Shown piece by piece: positions 8,978-17,126 of a DNA stretch of 64,000 bases. Source of the DNA: Actinoplanes palleronii. Lineage in GTDB: Bacteria > Actinomycetota > Actinomycetes > Mycobacteriales > Micromonosporaceae. The notes under the pieces were generated by a model. That model saw only the letters and a program-made list of their open reading frames with translations. It made no database searches and was not told the DNA's origin. Location of the stretch: contig NZ_BOMS01000076.1 in the NCBI RefSeq assembly GCF_016862315.1, forward strand, positions 1-64,000. The letters are read 5' to 3'. Position 1 is the stretch's first letter; the number at the start of each line of letters is the position of its first letter. The translations under genes were made by a program, and so were the position numbers.

Positions 8978-9634
8978 ATGACGATGACGATCGGCCAGGC
9001 AGCGGCACGGGTGAGGCCTGCGGCGGCGCGGATTCGGACCCGGGTCACGGTGCCGCTGGAATTCCCGGACGGCTACCAGACCTCCGCCGAGGTCTTCACG
9101 TTCATCGGCCTGGCTGACGGCCGCGAGCACCTCGCGCTCGGTCTCGGTGACTGGAAGAATTCCGACAATCCATTGGTACGACCACACAGCGAGTGCCTGA
9201 CCGGTGACGTCTTCGGCAGCCAGCGCTGCGACTGCGGCCCGCAGCTGCGGGAGGCCGCCGAGCGCATCACCGAAGCCGGCGGGATCCTGCTCTACCTGCG
9301 CCAGGAGGGCCGCGGCATCGGCCTGTACGCGAAGCTCGACGCGTACGCGTTGCAGGACACCGGGCTGGACACGTACCAGGCGAACCTCGCGCTCGGGCAC
9401 GCCGAGGACGAGCGGGACTACACCGCCGCCGCGCAGATGCTGCAGGCCCTCGACGTCGACCGGATCCGGCTGCTCAGCAACAACCCGGACAAGGCCGGGC
9501 AACTCAGTGACCTCGGCGTCGACGTGACTGAACAGATTCGGACGGGCGTGCACCTCTCCACGGCAAACGCCCGGTACCTTGCCACCAAGCGCGACCACAC
9601 CGCGCACACCATCGACCTGACCGGTGCCGCATGA
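8978..9634 (+). CDS. ribA: GTP cyclohydrolase II (RibA-type)
   Basis: 218 residues from the ATG at 8978, with a GGGGG tract 7 nt upstream; the longer frame from 8942 would start inside the operator. GTP cyclohydrolase II opens GTP to 2,5-diamino-6-ribosylamino-pyrimidinone phosphate, the first step of riboflavin synthesis and of some pteridine-like antibiotics. The zinc site HSECLTGDVFGSQRCDC, the loop YLRQEGRGIGL, the YQANLALGHAEDERDY segment and the NNPDKAGQL end are all intact. There is no RibB (DHBP synthase) domain, unlike the usual actinobacterial RibBA fusion. It overlaps the next gene by 4 nt. With the deaminase and MarR gene it looks like a regulated second copy rather than the housekeeping rib operon. 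Confidence 0.9.
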   Translation: MTMTIGQAAARVRPAAARIRTRVTVPLEFPDGYQTSAEVFTFIGLADGREHLALGLGDWKNSDNPLVRPHSECLTGDVFGSQRCDCGPQLREAAERITEAGGILLYLRQEGRGIGLYAKLDAYALQDTGLDTYQANLALGHAEDERDYTAAAQMLQALDVDRIRLLSNNPDKAGQLSDLGVDVTEQIRTGVHLSTANARYLATKRDHTAHTIDLTGAA

Positions 9635-10098
9635 CGCTCTTCACTGAGGCCGACCGATTCTGGACCCGGTCCGCCATCGACCTGTCCCGGCTCTCCCCGC
9701 CGTCGCCGAGCCACTACGCCGTCGGCGCGGTGGTGGTCGGGCCGGCCGGCAACCCGATGGCCACCGGGTACACCGGCGAGACCGACCCACACTTCCACGC
9801 CGAAGAGGAAGCCCTGGCCAAGCTGGCCGGCCGCGGCTTCGACCTGACCGGCGCGACGCTCTACACGTCGCTGGAGCCGTGCACCACCCGCAAGTCCCGG
9901 CCCACGTCGTGCACCGAGCTGATCCTGGCCTCCGGCATCCGCCGGGTGGTGCTGGCGCTGCGCGAGCCGCTGCACTTCGCCGACTGCACCGGTGTCGAGA
10001 CCCTCGTCGGGCAGGGCGTCGAGGTGCTCGAGATCCCGGACCTGGGCGACGCGGTGCGCAACATCAACGCCCACGTCATGGGGATGCAAACGACATGA
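9631..10098 (+). CDS. RibD-type pyrimidine deaminase domain protein
   Basis: 155 residues, only the N-terminal half of a normal RibD. The cytidine-deaminase-fold zinc motif is present as HAEEEAL and EPC...SC (SLEPCTTRKSRPTSC). It should deaminate the pyrimidine produced by the upstream GTP cyclohydrolase II. The C-terminal reductase half of bifunctional RibD is absent. The start overlaps the ribA-like stop (ATGA) and its own stop overlaps the MarR start (ATGA), so the three genes are translationally coupled. Stand-alone deaminase plus cyclohydrolase II also occurs in non-riboflavin pathways such as toxoflavin, but no later pathway genes are seen here. Confidence 0.8.
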   Translation: MTLFTEADRFWTRSAIDLSRLSPPSPSHYAVGAVVVGPAGNPMATGYTGETDPHFHAEEEALAKLAGRGFDLTGATLYTSLEPCTTRKSRPTSCTELILASGIRRVVLALREPLHFADCTGVETLVGQGVEVLEIPDLGDAVRNINAHVMGMQTT

Positions 10099-10721
10099 CC
10101 CAGGATGCCCTCGTGACCGAAACGGAGCTGCCCGCCTTCCACCTGGCCACCTCAGACCGTGCCGCCGCTGGGCTGGACGCCTTTGACCGGGCCGCTTCGG
10201 ACCACGCCGCCTCGGACCGGGCCCCTTCGGACCGCGCCCCTTCGGACCGGGCCGCTTCGGAACGCGCCGCCGAGCCGCGCTGGCTCAGCAATCCGGAGAT
10301 GGCCGCCTGGCTGAACCTCACCCAGCTGCTCATGCTGCTGCCGACCGCCCTCGATCGGCAGCTCCGCGACGAGGCCGGCATCCCGCACGCCTACTACCAG
10401 ATTCTCGCCACGCTCAGCGACGCACCGGGCCACTCGATGCGGATGACCGACCTGTCGCGCATCGTCGGCACCACCACCAGCCGCCTCTCGCACGCGGTCG
10501 CCAGCCTGGAACAACGCGGCTGGATCTGCCGCAAGGCCTGCTCGTTCGACAAGCGCGGCCAGATCGCCTCCCTCACCGAGCAGGGCCTGCAGATCCTGGC
10601 GGCCGCCGCACCGGGCCACGTCGCCGAGGTCCGTCAGCTGATCTTCGACCGCCTGTCGACGACCGAGGTGGACCAGCTCCGGGCGATCACCAGCAAGATC
10701 CTCCCCGCCGTCACCCCCTGA
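10095..10721 (+). CDS. MarR family transcriptional regulator with an N-terminal Asp/Arg/Ala repeat
   Basis: 208 residues from the ATG at 10095; a GTG at 10113 is an alternative. Residues about 30-60 are a repeated SDRA(A/P) tract. From about residue 70 the protein is a typical MarR winged helix: WLNLTQLLMLLP dimer helix, MRMTDLSRIVGTTTSRLSHAVASLEQRGWI recognition region read as two adjacent helices, then the basic wing around CSFDKRGQ. It probably represses its own operon through the 8911-8962 inverted repeat. The effector is unknown; a flavin or pathway intermediate would fit the context. Confidence 0.85.
   Translation: MTQDALVTETELPAFHLATSDRAAAGLDAFDRAASDHAASDRAPSDRAPSDRAASERAAEPRWLSNPEMAAWLNLTQLLMLLPTALDRQLRDEAGIPHAYYQILATLSDAPGHSMRMTDLSRIVGTTTSRLSHAVASLEQRGWICRKACSFDKRGQIASLTEQGLQILAAAAPGHVAEVRQLIFDRLSTTEVDQLRAITSKILPAVTP
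10185..10274 (+). repeat. Six 15-bp tandem repeats inside the MarR gene
   Basis: Six in-frame 15-bp units of the type GACCGSGCCSCTTCG encode five-residue repeats (DRAAS, DHAAS, DRAPS, DRAPS, DRAAS, ERAAE). The number is a multiple of three bases per unit, so copy-number change would alter linker length without breaking the gene. Confidence 0.85.
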
Positions 10722-10750
10722 CCCCCGGCCCCCGGACCGCGCGCGCCTCC

Positions 10751-10817
10751 CGGCCCCGGCTGGGTCTCAGGGGTGTCTCGAGGCGCGGAAGGCACCCCTA
10801 GGAGCCAGCCGGGGCCG
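10751..10817. terminator. Large bidirectional hairpin between MarR and esterase genes
   Basis: The outer stem pairs 10751-10763 with 10805-10817 (13 bp, perfect). An inner AGGGGTG/CACCCCT stem extends it. It lies between two convergent genes and is the only obvious element in that gap. Confidence 0.65.
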
Positions 10818-10880
10818 GGGGCGCGCTGCGGTCGCTCCGGAACGCGGGCATCGCGTGCTCCACCCGTACCCCTGAATTGA

Positions 10881-11861
10881 TCAGTGGGTCAACGCGGCTC
10901 GGACGAACGCCTCGATCGTGGTGTATGTCGGGTGTTCGGTGTCCGGAATCAATCGGGGGCCGGTGTGCCGGACCGTGGCGCGGGGATGGTCCGGGGAGAC
11001 GATGTTCCGGTTGTGGCCCACGGTCGGGACGATGTAGAGCGTCGCCGGGACCGACGCCGCGGCCAGGGCGTCGAAGAGCCGTTCGCTCTGATCGAGCGGC
11101 ACCAGCCCGTCCTCGGTGCCGTGAATGATCAGAACCGGCGGCGCGGACGACGTCACCCGCCGGATCGGATCGGCCTCGGCGGCCCGGTCCGGGCAGGTCA
11201 GAATCGGACAGCCGAGCAGCGCGGACTCCGGTGAACCCGGGTCGGCGTGGCAGGCGGTCAGGTGGAAGGCGCGGTTGAACGCGTCGCACGCGCCGGCCAG
11301 CATGTGCGTGTCCATCCGGGTGAAGTCGAGCGGGGCGTACAGGTCGACAACGGCGCGCACGCCGGTGCCGGTGAACCCGGCCATCAGCGCGGTCCAGCCA
11401 CCGGACGAGTCACCCAGCGCCGCCATCCGGCCCGGGTCGATCTCGTACTGCGCGGCGTTGACCCGCAGCCAGCGGATCGCGGCCCGCACGTCGTCCAGCT
11501 GGGCCGGGAACTTCGCCTGGTAGCTGGAGCGGGTGGAGACCCCGGCGACCACAAAACCGGCCGCGGTGAAGTGCGGTACCAGCGCCGGCGCGTAGCCCTT
11601 GCCGTCGTCGCCGAACCAGCCGCTGCCGCCCATCACGATCAGAAGCGGTCGCGGGGCGGTACTCCGCTCGGCCGGGAGATACAGGTCGAGCAGGTGGCCA
11701 CGGCTGCCGGCCGGCTGTGCGGCGGCGTAGGCGAGATCGCGGAAGACCCGGATCGGGCGCCCGGCCGCGGAGGTCGGCGGCCCGGCGGCGACGACCGCGG
11801 TCAGCGTGCCGGCCAGGACCGCGGCCACGGCGAGGAGTCGGGAAAGCGGGCGACTGATCAT
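10881..11861 (-). CDS. Secreted alpha/beta-hydrolase (esterase, BD-FAE/carboxylesterase type)
   Basis: 326 residues. A signal peptide (basic start, LLAVAAVLAGTLTAVVAA core, cleavage near TSAAG) indicates export. The hydrolase fold shows an oxyanion-type MGGSGWF (in place of HGGGW), nucleophile elbow GDSSGG, acid site HGTEDG and catalytic His in TVGHNRN. The family hydrolyses carboxylic esters, often acetyl or feruloyl groups on plant polysaccharides, or lipids. A GGGGGAG ribosome site precedes the ATG. The neighbour on the same strand is a CBM2 protease, so both may act on extracellular polymers, though 116 bp separate them and they need not be one transcript. Confidence 0.8.
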   Translation of the reverse strand: MISRPLSRLLAVAAVLAGTLTAVVAAGPPTSAAGRPIRVFRDLAYAAAQPAGSRGHLLDLYLPAERSTAPRPLLIVMGGSGWFGDDGKGYAPALVPHFTAAGFVVAGVSTRSSYQAKFPAQLDDVRAAIRWLRVNAAQYEIDPGRMAALGDSSGGWTALMAGFTGTGVRAVVDLYAPLDFTRMDTHMLAGACDAFNRAFHLTACHADPGSPESALLGCPILTCPDRAAEADPIRRVTSSAPPVLIIHGTEDGLVPLDQSERLFDALAAASVPATLYIVPTVGHNRNIVSPDHPRATVRHTGPRLIPDTEHPTYTTIEAFVRAALTH

Positions 11862-11977
11862 GCGGGCTCCCCCGGCGGATGTCCCTCCACCATCCGCGAT
11901 GCGGTCACCGCACGGAATCCCCCGGCCCGGTTACCCCATTTCACCGTACGAATGAAGTAGCGGACCGGGGGGCCGGA

Positions 11978-13303
11978 TCAGAGGCCGTACCGGCTCTTCA
12001 GGTGCCGCCAGAAGTCGCGCAGCATCCACTTGTCGAAGTCGGTGATCTGGGTGGCGCTGCCGGCCATCATGATGAACCCGGCCGTGCCGTTCAGCGGATC
12101 CCAGTCGTAGAAGTCGTCAAGGCCGTACGTGTGGCCCATCTCGTGCAACAGGATGTGGATGTTCTCGGTGGTCAGGTTGCTCATGAAGTACTCGGCGCCG
12201 ATCCGCTGACCCCAGTCGCCGCCGGCGCCGCCCTCGAAGCCCGCGGTCAGCCAGAGCGAGTTGTCGTAGTGGTGCGCCTTGCCGCCGGTGCAGCCCGAGT
12301 AGTTGCCGTCCTGGTGGAAGAAGCGTCCGCACGGTTCTCCGCACTGCGGCGCGTCCTCGTTGATGTCGTTGACGTAGACGTCCACCGCGTCGTCGGTCCA
12401 CTCCAGCTGAGCACGATCACGAACGGCCCAGCCCACCACCTTGACCGCAACATTTTTGTACGGCCAGTTGTCCCACCCCTGGCCGTCGTCGAGCATCGCG
12501 TCCATCCACTTCTGGTACTGCTTCTGCAGCGCGACCTGCACCGCGTCCCGCTGTGCCGCCGTCACGTGCGCGGTCGAGTCCCACCGCACGCAATAGTTGA
12601 TCGTGCCGGCGTTCGCGACGAGCTGGTCCCAGCCGTAGTTCTTGAAGCCGTAGAGGTCGCTGTACGTCGACTCCTCGTGTGCCCAGACCGCGGCGAGCGG
12701 CTTGACCAGGGTGGACGGCGGGTTCCAGGGGTCGGCGGTGGCGGTCGGGGTCGCGCTTGCCGTCGGGGTCGGGCTCGCGGTCGGGCTCGCGGTCGGGCTC
12801 GCCGGCGCGGTTTTTGACGGCGTGGGGGATGCCGCCACGCTTGTGGAGGTGCTGGCCGACGGGGTGGTGACCGCTCCGGTGCACTTGCTGTCGTTGAGGG
12901 TGAACGCCGCCGGCTTGGGGTTGGCGGCAGTGAACGTACCGGTGAATCCGATGTTGATCTTGGAATTTCCGGCGATCGAACCGTTCCAGCTCATGCTCGT
13001 CGCGACGACCGCGGTCCCGGACTGGCTCCAGGTGGCGTTCCACCCTTGAGTGATCTTCTGGGTGGCGTCCGGGAAGCTGAACCCGAGGTTCCACTCGGTG
13101 ATCGGGTCACCCAGGTTGGTCAGCGTGACCGACCCCTGGAACCCTCCCGACCACTCACTCGTCACCTGATAATCGACGCTGCACCCGGTCGCCGCGAGCG
13201 CCGGCTTCAGCACCGCAACGGTCGAGACCGCGGTGAGCACACACGCACCGATCCAGAGCGCACGCCGCGTCGTCGAGGGCCGGCGATGTTCACCGATGGA
13301 CAT
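11978..13303 (-). CDS. Secreted CBM2-linked zinc metalloprotease
   Basis: 441 residues with a good GGAGG site 7 nt before the ATG. After a signal peptide (cleavage near ALAATG) comes a family 2 carbohydrate-binding module (about 40-135) with the terminal Cys pair and exposed Trp positions. A linker of SPT/APT repeats follows, then a catalytic domain of about 240 residues carrying HEMGHTYGLDD, an HExxHxxGxxD zinc site, followed by the Met-turn-like IMMAGSA. That order is typical of metzincin-like peptidases. The CBM2 would hold the enzyme on cellulose or chitin. The catalytic domain has several Cys residues suited to extracellular disulfides. Peptide substrate unknown. Confidence 0.8.
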   Translation of the reverse strand: MSIGEHRRPSTTRRALWIGACVLTAVSTVAVLKPALAATGCSVDYQVTSEWSGGFQGSVTLTNLGDPITEWNLGFSFPDATQKITQGWNATWSQSGTAVVATSMSWNGSIAGNSKINIGFTGTFTAANPKPAAFTLNDSKCTGAVTTPSASTSTSVAASPTPSKTAPASPTASPTASPTPTASATPTATADPWNPPSTLVKPLAAVWAHEESTYSDLYGFKNYGWDQLVANAGTINYCVRWDSTAHVTAAQRDAVQVALQKQYQKWMDAMLDDGQGWDNWPYKNVAVKVVGWAVRDRAQLEWTDDAVDVYVNDINEDAPQCGEPCGRFFHQDGNYSGCTGGKAHHYDNSLWLTAGFEGGAGGDWGQRIGAEYFMSNLTTENIHILLHEMGHTYGLDDFYDWDPLNGTAGFIMMAGSATQITDFDKWMLRDFWRHLKSRYGL

Positions 13304-13421
13304 GTCAAAGCCTCCGCATGTCGGGGATTCATGCGGTAGGTCAGTGGTCGCCGAGCCCCAAAAGGTTGCGCACGGTCCAGATTTACTGCGCGCAGGGCGC
13401 GCTCCAGATGGCTTGTTTGGG

Positions 13422-13494
13422 TGCCCCCGGCAGGAATCGAACCTGCGACCTGCGGTTTAGGAAACCGTTGCTCTATCCCCTGAGCTACGAGGGC
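13422..13494 (-). tRNA. tRNA-Arg, anticodon CCT
   Basis: Reading the minus strand, a 73-nt cloverleaf folds with acceptor arms GCCCTCG/CGGGGGC, a D-arm GCTCAGGGGATAGAGC, anticodon stem ACGGT/ACCGT with loop TTCCTAA, T-arm GCAGG-TTCGATT-CCTGC and discriminator A. CCA is not encoded. The loop gives anticodon CCT, which reads AGG. It marks the left edge of the accessory region. Confidence 0.95.
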
Positions 13495-13839
13495 GCGAGT
13501 GCTGATCGTACCTGACCAGCAGTGACCACCAGCACCCGATAACACCCACCGCTGACCAGCAGCGCCTCGGCCGGGACGTTCCGACCCGGGGAGCACATCC
13601 GGAGCACACGGATCGCCGCCGGCGACTCCGTGACCACCCGTGCCCGACGCTGACCACCGCTACCCGCTGATGACCACGCATCCCCGAGCAGGACCGCGCC
13701 CCTGGACGGGGCCCCGAGTCAAACTTGAGGCGATGCGGTTGGGCCCGGACACGCCTCTCTCCCGCGCGGGCTGCTTCAGCGGCGCGTGGACGACCTGAAG
13801 GACGAGCAAGGCTGTCGCCGAAGGCGCCACCGATGACGC
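13495..13839. other. No convincing gene; upstream side of tRNA-Arg
   Basis: Open frames here lack ribosome sites and family features. Short repeated TGACCACC/TGACCAGC words occur at about 13510-13670. This may be eroded sequence beside the tRNA, but no integrase gene or att duplicate is visible. Confidence 0.5.
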
Positions 13840-14175
13840 TCAATGAGGGATCGACGCCTGGTCGGGACGATGAGTTGCGATCCACGCCTCGATGTCTTCG
13901 GTCAGCCAGACGCGGCCTGAGTGGAGGGTGGACAAGGGTTTCGGGAAGGATTCGTCCGCACCGAGTCCGCTGAGCGAGGACGACAACGCCTGACGGAGCA
14001 CCGGGCCGGTGCATCCATGCGGGGTCAGACTCGGATTCTGTAGTGCTTGGCCGGCGACCTTGGCGACTGCATCCGCATGCTGCTGCACCACAGCGTTCAC
14101 ATCGGTCTCAGGTTTGGCTTGTATGTCGTCGTCTCCCGAGCAGGCGGACAGGGTAAATGCGGTGGCCGCGAGCAA
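13840..14175 (-). CDS. Putative lipoprotein, probably truncated at its 5' end
   Basis: The visible frame gives a lipobox (TLSAC) followed by SGDDD, then about 95 residues with no family I recognise, including a Cys in PHGCTGP and a Trp-rich end (VWLTEDIEAW). As read from the TTG at 14175 the signal peptide lacks its basic start. The open frame continues upstream to about 14199 as a typical RRDSWAALLAATAF leader, but there is no start codon in that frame. The gene therefore seems to have lost its first few codons at a junction with the toxin remnant that runs the opposite way from 14188. Confidence 0.5.
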   Translation of the reverse strand: MLAATAFTLSACSGDDDIQAKPETDVNAVVQQHADAVAKVAGQALQNPSLTPHGCTGPVLRQALSSSLSGLGADESFPKPLSTLHSGRVWLTEDIEAWIATHRPDQASIPH

Positions 14176-14187
14176 CGCGGCCCAGCT

Positions 14188-14870
14188 ATCGCGGCGGCAC
14201 CGGTGCTCACCAGCATCGTCACGGCCGGCGTGGAGGGAGCTGCTGCCGCCGGGGTCGCGGGCGCCTCCGGCGGTGGCATGGCGGCGGCCGGAGCAGTCGC
14301 GGCAGCATCGGAAACAGCCACCGTCGCCGCGGGAGCCATCGCGGCGAGTTCTGCGGGATCCGCGGGATCCGCGGCCATGGCAGTCTCCGGCACTTTCGCT
14401 GCCAGCGTCGCCACCGTTGGCATGTGGGGCAGACCGATCACCTCCGCCCTACGGGGAAATGCACTGACCGACCGGGGCACCGTGCCGAAGAAGGAGTTCG
14501 GCTACGACCTCCGAAACGGTGCCAACCCGATGGACATCATTCCACCACATGCGGTCGAAAATGAGTGGACTAATGTAGAAAGTTGATCTGAATTCGGACG
14601 TAAATGGACATGGAAAAATGAGGCCGGACAGACCGAGCGCCTCAGGATCCATACGTCTGATCCCAACCCAGGGAGGGGACAAACTCCGGCGACGGCGACA
14701 CCTACCGCATCCAGATCGGAGGAAGATATCAGGACGAAGAAGGTAACCTCTACCATAAGCAGTCCCATAACGATAAAAGTCCGTACCACGACCCAACTGC
14801 AGCCAACAAGACCCACATCCCAATGCCAGACCACGTCGAATGGCGTGGCACCCACCCAGGGCAGGTGTAA
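14188..14870 (+). pseudogene. Polymorphic toxin C-terminal remnant (type-30-like), truncated and frameshifted
   Basis: From about 14188 one frame encodes an Ala/Gly-rich hydrophobic pre-toxin stretch and then VPKKEFGYDLRNGANPMD. It stops at TGA 14584-14586, but the same frame resumes as SEFGRKWTWKNEAGQTERLR and continues to about 14670. The match then moves to another frame (DGDTYRIQIGGRYQDEEG, then HDPTAANKTHIPMP) up to TAA 14868-14870. The spliced text resembles C-terminal toxin domains ending in AANxTHIPxP (polymorphic toxin type 30 in my memory). The lesions are one in-frame stop, one frameshift between about 14660 and 14695, and loss of the whole N-terminal delivery part. An intact gene follows 3 nt later, where the immunity gene belongs. 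Confidence 0.6.
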
Positions 14871-14873
14871 TCA

Positions 14874-15206
14874 ATGGAAGTTGGCGAACCGCGACTACTC
14901 GGCCTGATCAGGGGAATTGCCAGCACTGAAACCAAGGAGCGCTCCAAGGCGTCCGGCACGGTCACCGATTGGCTAACGGCATTCAGCGAGTTCGAGGTGC
15001 GACTGCTCGGCATGGCCCTCTCGGTGGCGGCCGTCGTCGAAACCGATGAGGACTGCCGCGAAGAGGAGCTCCACGCTATTTACGAGCTGGTTGACACTGG
15101 CCATATCGTTTCATCGGCCATAGCGCCTCTCAGGAAGCTGAGGCGCGAATCGCTGAAGGGATCCGAAGTCGAATACTTCGATTACTTCGCGGAAGAGTAT
15201 TTCTAG
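14874..15206 (+). CDS. Candidate immunity protein of the broken toxin
   Basis: 110 residues, mostly helical and acidic, with no recognised domain. It starts 3 nt after the toxin remnant's stop, with AGGTG about 7 nt upstream of the ATG. Position and size fit an immunity gene of a polymorphic toxin locus. Third-position G/C preference is weaker than in core genes here, in line with an acquired gene. Its frame is intact although the toxin is not, the usual order of decay. Function is inferred from position only. Confidence 0.5.
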   Translation: MEVGEPRLLGLIRGIASTETKERSKASGTVTDWLTAFSEFEVRLLGMALSVAAVVETDEDCREEELHAIYELVDTGHIVSSAIAPLRKLRRESLKGSEVEYFDYFAEEYF

Positions 15207-15640
15207 TGCTGAGCATCGCTGGTCGCCAATCTGCCGAACCACACCAACCCATGAACTGGCATCTAGTCAGTCTGTCGAATTCCGTGCCGGCCGGGCCATT
15301 CCTCGGCGCCGGGAGACATCGCCTGATCGGCACGGCGGGTTTGGTTGTAACCGGCTGAAGTACGGAATGGCACTTGTGGTGTTGCCGGCACTAGCGGGTC
15401 GGCGGCATCCGGTCAGGGACGTGGCCGCTGCCGGTCACGGCGTTGATCAGGCCAGTGAGTGGTGGTTGTTTGGCGAGTGGCGCGGGCGATATCGGTCGCG
15501 GCGCGGATGCGGCGCCAGCCGGTCGCGGTGTTCGCAGCGTCGCGATGGCTTCGGGTCCGTTGCCGCCTCGGGCTTGGTACAGGTCTTCGTGGAGCGTCGA
15601 GGTCGTGTCACGGCATCCTCGGAGCTCAGGCGGTGGCAGC
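15207..15640. other. No convincing gene
   Basis: Long overlapping frames exist on both strands from about 15367, as expected in high-GC DNA, but none has a ribosome site plus recognisable protein features. It may be remnant sequence between the immunity candidate and the next gene. Confidence 0.5.
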
Positions 15641-16513
15641 ATGACAAGCATGTCGAGCGACGCGATGCCGCTGATCCCCCATCGGCTGCGGGACGTGTTG
15701 TCTCGATGGGCGGACGGTGGCCGCCGGGAACAGCCAGCCACGAGGTGGATGAGGCCCACCTGGCAGGCCAACCTCCCCGAACATCACGATCTGCTGGCGC
15801 CGTTGCCTGATGTCGTCGACCGCGCGATCGTGGCGAAACGTGCGGCCGGCGCAGCGGACAGCGAGGCCCTGGCGGTCCAAGCGTTCGTGACCGCGATGGT
15901 GTGGGGGTACGGACCGGTGGGATACGGCGCCTTCCGCACCGCGCGGGTCCTGCGCGAGAACCCACAAGCGGCGCAGACGTTACGCGAGGCGGCGCAGGTC
16001 GTGCGTAGCGAAGGGGGCGCGGCGGCGTTCGCCTGGCTGGCGCAGCACCGCCTGCGCTATCTCGGGGTTGCCTTCGCCACCAAGTACCTCTACTTCTGCA
16101 ACACCCCGGGATCGGCACCGGCGTTGATCCTCGACCGGTTGGTGCAGCGGTGGCTACGCCAGCACGCGGGCTGTCAGGTAAGGCTGGACTGGCAGGTTGG
16201 CGACTACACCCGCTATCTCCACCTGGTCGGCGCCTGGGCCGACGAGCTCGGGACGACGCCGGACATCGTGGAGTACCTGATGTTCAGCGACACCCTCAGC
16301 CAGGAACCCGGTCGAAGTCCATGGGCAGCCCCGGATACGGAGACCGCCGTGCTGCCCGGATCAGACGGTGACGCCACCACGGCGGTCCTGGAGGCCATCG
16401 AGGACGCCGCGTCGGCCTTCGCCGCGTTGGCCGACGTCAGCCCTGCTGACGTGGACGACTTCGAGCGAGGCATCCGGCAGCTGCGAAGAATTCTGCTGGC
16501 CCGAAACGCCTAG
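15641..16513 (+). CDS. Hypothetical protein, resembles OGG-fold proteins
   Basis: 290 residues if started at the ATG at 15641 (a second ATG lies at 15650). The longer frame from 15443 has a low-complexity start unlike the rest and was not used. The middle contains GYGPVGYGAFRTARVL and YLGVAFATKYLYFC followed by APALILDRLVQRWL, a pattern I associate with the family annotated as 8-oxoguanine DNA glycosylase OGG-fold protein. No helix-hairpin-helix Lys/Asp pair typical of true OGG1 is evident, so catalytic activity is unclear. The end is an acidic helical tail. Family call is from memory and moderate. Confidence 0.55.
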   Translation: MTSMSSDAMPLIPHRLRDVLSRWADGGRREQPATRWMRPTWQANLPEHHDLLAPLPDVVDRAIVAKRAAGAADSEALAVQAFVTAMVWGYGPVGYGAFRTARVLRENPQAAQTLREAAQVVRSEGGAAAFAWLAQHRLRYLGVAFATKYLYFCNTPGSAPALILDRLVQRWLRQHAGCQVRLDWQVGDYTRYLHLVGAWADELGTTPDIVEYLMFSDTLSQEPGRSPWAAPDTETAVLPGSDGDATTAVLEAIEDAASAFAALADVSPADVDDFERGIRQLRRILLARNA

Positions 16514-16541
16514 GTCCGCAGGTGGTCGGCCGTCAGCCGCC

Positions 16542-16817
16542 TTAGCAGGCAGGTGTCGTTGCGCCCGGTGCCCGCCGCGTACCAGCAGTGGGAACAGTGA
16601 GGATGACGGCAGCGGTCACATCGGTGATCCGCAGTTCGGCGACGGTCGCCTGCCAGTGCGGCATCGCGGACCACGCGCCGGTGTCGAAGATCAGCTCCCA
16701 CGTCCGCTCGAGTACGGCGCGGGCCTCGGGCGACGCAGTCTCGGCGCGTCGCCAACCCGGCGCTTCGGCGTCGAGGCGGTCATAGAAGGCGTCGATGTCG
16801 GCGTCGGTAGCGCCCAT
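16542..16817 (-). CDS. Small hypothetical protein or gene remnant
   Basis: 91 residues from the ATG at 16817: DADIDAFYDRLDAEAPGWRR near the start and ERTWELIFDTGAW, HWQATVAELRITDV later. The composition is protein-like, but no ribosome site is clear and the frame stays open upstream into non-protein-like sequence, so it may be the 3' end of a broken gene. Function unknown. Confidence 0.35.
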   Translation of the reverse strand: MGATDADIDAFYDRLDAEAPGWRRAETASPEARAVLERTWELIFDTGAWSAMPHWQATVAELRITDVTAAVILTVPTAGTRRAPGATTPAC

Positions 16818-17126
16818 CGCAAGTAGCGCCGATCCCGATGGCGACGCCCCGGCCCCGGGCCCTGCTCGCCCCGGCCCACCGGCGCAACGACGACACCGGC
16901 ACCCGCCTCGCCGCCGGCTCCGAGATCGGTGTCGCGACCGCCTGGCGTCCAAGATGGGAACCACGGCCCAAGAAATCTGTGCCGGGGTTACTAGACTTTC
17001 TCGACGAGACCGGTTAGTGTTTCTCTCGTTGACAGCAAAGATCGTTGAAGACGCAGACGCAGCAGGCCGAGCGTCAAGCAGGGCCCGGAAATGTTCGTGG
17101 CTCGCTCGGCACCGCACTGGAGTGCA

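Noticed and set aside
10185-10274. CRISPR-like or mobile repeat
   Set aside because: Units are contiguous 15-mers in frame inside a coding gene, without spacers.
15391-15771. Minus-strand ORF as a transposase remnant
   Set aside because: No DDE, HTH or end-repeat feature could be found; kept as unassigned sequence.
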